The position numbers and the translations under genes are program-made. A stretch of DNA of 9,473 nt from Xanthobacteraceae bacterium (lineage in GTDB: Bacteria > Pseudomonadota > Alphaproteobacteria > Rhizobiales > Xanthobacteraceae): assembly GCA_030044035.1 (NCBI GenBank), contig JASHWN010000575.1:1-9473 (forward strand), read 5' to 3'. Within the stretch, counting starts at the first letter, position 1; the number at the start of each line of letters is the position of its first letter. Of this stretch, positions 6,208 through 9,473 are shown in pieces. A model generated the notes under the pieces. It did no database searches and was not told the origin of the DNA. It was given only the letters and a program-made list of their open reading frames with translations.

Positions 6208-7062
6208 ATGCCGCTTGAGATAAAGCCGCTGTCACCGGCACTCGGTGCCGAAATCGCCGGCGTCGATCTGCGCCAGGACCTGGCGGCCGAAACGGTCGCC
6301 GCGATCATCGACGCCTGGCACGAGCATCTCGTTCTGTTGTTCCGAAACCAGGAGCTCGCCGAAGACGACCAGATCCGCTTCGCCCGCCATTTCGGCGCGC
6401 TGCAGAAGCGCACGCGGCCGCCTGAGGCGATCAACGAGTACGGCCATACCAAATATCCGGAATTGACCATGCTGGTGTCGAACATCCGCGACAACGGCAA
6501 GCCGATCGGCTCGCTGCCGGACGGCGAAATGCATTTTCATTCCGACCAATGCTACCTGGAAAAGCCGGCGGCCGGCACGTTCCTGTATGCCATCGAGGTG
6601 CCATCGGCCGGCGGCGACACGCTGTTTCTCAACATGTACAAGGCCTACGAGACGCTGCCGGCCGAGGTCAAAGCGCGCATCGACGGCCGCAAGGCGCTCA
6701 ACGCCTATCTCTACGATTCGACGACGCGGGCGGTGAACGGCGCCAAGGTCGATTTCACCGCGCATCCGCACCATGTGCAGCCGATCGTGCGCACCCACCC
6801 GGCGACCAAGCGCAAGGCGCTCTATGTCAACCGCCTGATGACCTTCACGGTCGAGGGCCTCGACGATGACGACGGCACGGCGCTGCTCAACGCGCTGTTC
6901 GATCACATGGAGCAGGACAAATTCATTTACGCGCACCGCTGGCGCGTCGGCGATCTGCTGCTGTGGGACAACCGCTGCACGCTGCACGCGCGCACCGATT
7001 TTTCCGACCGGGAGCGCCGCCTGCTGCGGCGCTACGTGGTGATGGGCGACCGCGTATATTGA
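6208..7062 (+). CDS. TauD/TfdA family Fe(II)/2-oxoglutarate-dependent dioxygenase
   Basis: 284 residues, the usual length. The iron-binding facial triad is visible: H111 and D113 in MHFHSDQCY, and H260 in DNRCTLHARTD. The 2-oxoglutarate ligands fit T138 (GGDTLF, 27 after the first His as in TauD) and R271 (11 after the distal His, as in TauD). The start MPLEIKPLSPALGAEI and the strand LVLLFRNQEL are typical. Family members hydroxylate taurine, alkyl sulfates, phenoxyacetates or other carboxylates in the cytoplasm. Lack of sulfonate transport genes nearby makes taurine itself unproven. The ATG has GAGAGG six bases upstream. The frame runs back to a GTG at 6184 overlapping the usp stop, which I reject. 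Last gene of the operon; a large palindrome follows. Confidence 0.93.
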   Translation: MPLEIKPLSPALGAEIAGVDLRQDLAAETVAAIIDAWHEHLVLLFRNQELAEDDQIRFARHFGALQKRTRPPEAINEYGHTKYPELTMLVSNIRDNGKPIGSLPDGEMHFHSDQCYLEKPAAGTFLYAIEVPSAGGDTLFLNMYKAYETLPAEVKARIDGRKALNAYLYDSTTRAVNGAKVDFTAHPHHVQPIVRTHPATKRKALYVNRLMTFTVEGLDDDDGTALLNALFDHMEQDKFIYAHRWRVGDLLLWDNRCTLHARTDFSDRERRLLRRYVVMGDRVY

Positions 7063-7072
7063 TCGTTTGCGC

Positions 7073-7163
7073 AGGGTGGGCAAAGCGAAGCGTGCCCACG
7101 CTGTTTGATACCGTGAGAGGATGACGCGCGTGGGCACGGCGCCTGCGGCGCCTTTGCCCACCT
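7073..7163. repeat. Dispersed palindromic repeat with nested GTGGGCA/TGCCCAC hairpins after the dioxygenase gene
   Basis: A long stem is formed by GTGGGCAAAG (7076-7085) with CTTTGCCCAC (7152-7161) and CGTGCCCACGC (7091-7101) with GCGTGGGCACG (7128-7138), around a 26-base loop. Each arm can also fold alone, because GTGGGCA and TGCCCAC occur twice. The right arm holds an extra GGCGCC-TGC-GGCGCC insert. I recall GTGGGCAAAG...GTGCCCAC as a common intergenic repeat of this bacterial order. It begins 10 bases after the dioxygenase stop and lies between convergent genes, so it could end transcription from both sides. Confidence 0.8.
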
Positions 7164-7184
7164 ACACTTGACGGTTCGGAGGCC

Positions 7185-7529
7185 TTAATAAGGTCCGCAG
7201 ATCCAGATCCAGCCCCACGGCGTCCATTGCCAGCACGGACCGACGCCCGGCCACCACCAGCGGCCGTGCCAGAAATACCGACCGCCGCCCACGAAACGGC
7301 CGCGAGGGCCACCACGGACAAAGCCGCCACCACGGACAAAGCCGCCGCCGACAAAGGCGCGCCCGCCGACCGCGCCGCCATGGCCGCCGTGTCCGCCCGA
7401 TCCGCCGTGCCCACCGCGCGCTAGCGCGGCCGTATCGCTCAACGTGATTGTGCCGAAGCCGGCCACAGCAGCGATCGCGGCGATGGCGAGCCCGCGCCTG
7501 AGAATTGTGCAAAGGCTACGATTGGGCAT
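7185..7529 (-). CDS. Secreted Gly-rich protein with a Trp-rich C-terminus
   Basis: 114 residues. A basic start (MPNRSLCTILRR) and a hydrophobic Ala-rich segment (about 13-30) form a signal peptide, with cleavage likely near ALA-RGG. Residues 39-84 are Gly-rich repeats (GGHGGSGGHGGHGG, then FVGGGFVRGGGFVRGG). The C-terminal 30 residues are packed with aromatics (YFWHGRWWWPGVGPCWQW) and two Cys (99, 111). This layout matches small Gly-rich exported proteins of Bradyrhizobium and relatives, sometimes annotated as sulfur-globule-like; that name is not evidence of function. GGGAGGG a few bases upstream supports the ATG. It lies 128 bases downstream of the M20 peptidase gene on the same strand, probably with its own promoter, and converges with the dioxygenase operon. 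Confidence 0.8.
   Translation of the reverse strand: MPNRSLCTILRRGLAIAAIAAVAGFGTITLSDTAALARGGHGGSGGHGGHGGAVGGRAFVGGGFVRGGGFVRGGPRGRFVGGGRYFWHGRWWWPGVGPCWQWTPWGWIWICGPY
7309..7344. repeat. Exact tandem duplication of an 18-base unit inside the Gly-rich gene
   Basis: CCACCACGGACAAAGCCG occurs twice in a row without mismatch, followed by a degenerate third copy. It encodes the FVRGGG repeats on the minus strand. It is a multiple of three, so copy changes keep the frame. Confidence 0.85.
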
Positions 7530-7657
7530 GTCCCTCCCCTTGCTTGTATGAACGCCAGCTTAGGTGCAGTGCCTGCGCTCGGCAACAAACATCGCTCGCA
7601 AGTGCGCTCAAACTATGGTGAGCCGTGCCGCGTCCACGATGTTCGCAAGATGTGAAT

Positions 7658-9085
<1,428 letters not shown>

Positions 9086-9473
9086 GGCGTCACCGTCTCC
9101 ATGCTTTATAGGTGGACCAGACAGGATAGATAGAACAGACCGCCTGGAAATAATCGCGAAAACCTGATTCGCATGGCGTTCACCGCCTCACAAGCGTTGC
9201 AACTTTGCAACGGTCGGCGGCGTTTGCGCGGTCGGCTGCGACTCTGTCGCGACATCGCCTTGACACAGCGTTGTCACGCGGCGTTCCATTACGGTGGAAC
9301 CCGCCGCCAGTGCGGGAGGGGATGGGGCGTGGGGCAAGGTCAGCACTCTCAGCAGAGAACATTCGCCTCTTGCTGGCCAAAGCTCGGATTAGCCAAGGCC
9401 GCGACGCTGTTTGACGCACCGCAAAGGCGATTGCGGCTGGATTTTCGCGTTTGAGGGCAGCTCTTGATGGCCT
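9086..9473. other. 388 bases without a convincing gene; dyad-rich, probably upstream region of a gene beyond the right edge
   Basis: Open frames on both strands here are Arg/Ser-rich or compositionally odd and show no family motif, so I call none. The stretch carries the M20 gene's promoter side on the left. From 9196 on, a series of dyads is seen: GTTGCAA-CT-TTGCAAC (9196-9211), GCGAC-TCT-GTCGC (9238-9250), TGACA-6-TGTCA (9261-9276), GCGGCGTTCCA with TGGAACCCGCCGC (9278-9307, two-base bulge) and CCGCAA-6-TTGCGG (9419-9436). An ATG at 9467 with GAGGG upstream could begin the next plus-strand gene, but only seven bases of it remain. Confidence 0.5.
9196..9211. promoter_or_regulatory. 16-base near-perfect palindrome, candidate operator
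   Basis: GTTGCAACTTTGCAAC has two 7-base arms that are exact inverted copies around a two-base centre, the form of a dimeric helix-turn-helix regulator site. It lies about 110 bases upstream of the M20 gene's start and about 255 bases before a possible plus-strand start at the right edge. No regulator gene is in view. Confidence 0.35.

Noticed and set aside
6232..7161. 309-codon minus-strand frame opposite the dioxygenase
   Set aside because: It has no recognisable domain and runs into the palindromic repeat; the plus strand has the full iron-binding triad.
9173..9454. 93-codon plus-strand frame and the 79-codon minus-strand frame opposite it
   Set aside because: Both are rich in Arg, Cys or Gly with no signal peptide, motif or ribosome site, and they overlap the run of dyads.
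9467..9473. Possible start codon of a next gene at the right edge
   Set aside because: GAGGG lies upstream at a fitting distance, but only two codons are visible, too little to call a gene.

Overview
The window looks like chromosome from an alphaproteobacterium of the order Hyphomicrobiales (Rhizobiales), in or near the Bradyrhizobium / Nitrobacteraceae / Xanthobacteraceae group. The grounds are high G+C with strong third-position GC bias, a DUF3551-type small secreted protein, an orphan TctC/Bug-type binding protein with no permease genes beside it, and three kinds of dispersed palindromic repeat that I recall as common in these genomes. No tRNA, rRNA, CRISPR array, transposase or phage gene is visible. 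This is an ordinary metabolic and envelope region with a patch of small exported proteins.

Layout. 2-565 (+) is the C-terminal part of a MoxR-type AAA ATPase cut by the window edge. 722-1708 (+) encodes a TctC/Bug periplasmic substrate-binding protein. 1784-2951 (-) holds three small genes in a row, read from right to left: a YidB-family protein, a PsiF-like Cys-repeat protein, and a secreted protein with a duplicated Cys-bounded unit. Facing away from them is a DUF3551 protein (3211-3501, +). 3657-5141 (-) is a PuuB/DAO-type FAD-dependent oxidoreductase. Divergent from it is a plus-strand run of three closely spaced genes: a SixA-like histidine phosphatase (5201-5725), a UspF/UspG-type universal stress protein (5750-6187) and a TauD/TfdA-type Fe(II)/2-oxoglutarate dioxygenase (6208-7062). 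7185-7529 (-) is a Gly/Trp-rich secreted protein and 7658-9085 (-) an M20 metallopeptidase. The last 388 bases show no convincing gene but carry a series of small dyad symmetries, probably the upstream region of a gene beyond the right edge.

How the genes fit together. The enzymes (dioxygenase, FAD oxidoreductase, M20 peptidase) and the binding protein suit a soil heterotroph taking up and breaking down organic acids, amines, peptides and possibly sulfonates, but no complete pathway is present. The likely transcription units are phosphatase-usp-dioxygenase, and perhaps yidB-like/psiF-like/duplicated-Cys protein. Three large palindromes each begin 10-23 bases after the stop codon of a plus-strand gene (moxR, tctC, dioxygenase), where they could work as 3'-end hairpins. 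I see no clear undescribed defence or mobile system. The best leads are the cluster of small Cys-repeat proteins, a three-half-site operator-like array between yidB and the DUF3551 gene, and the dyad-rich right end.
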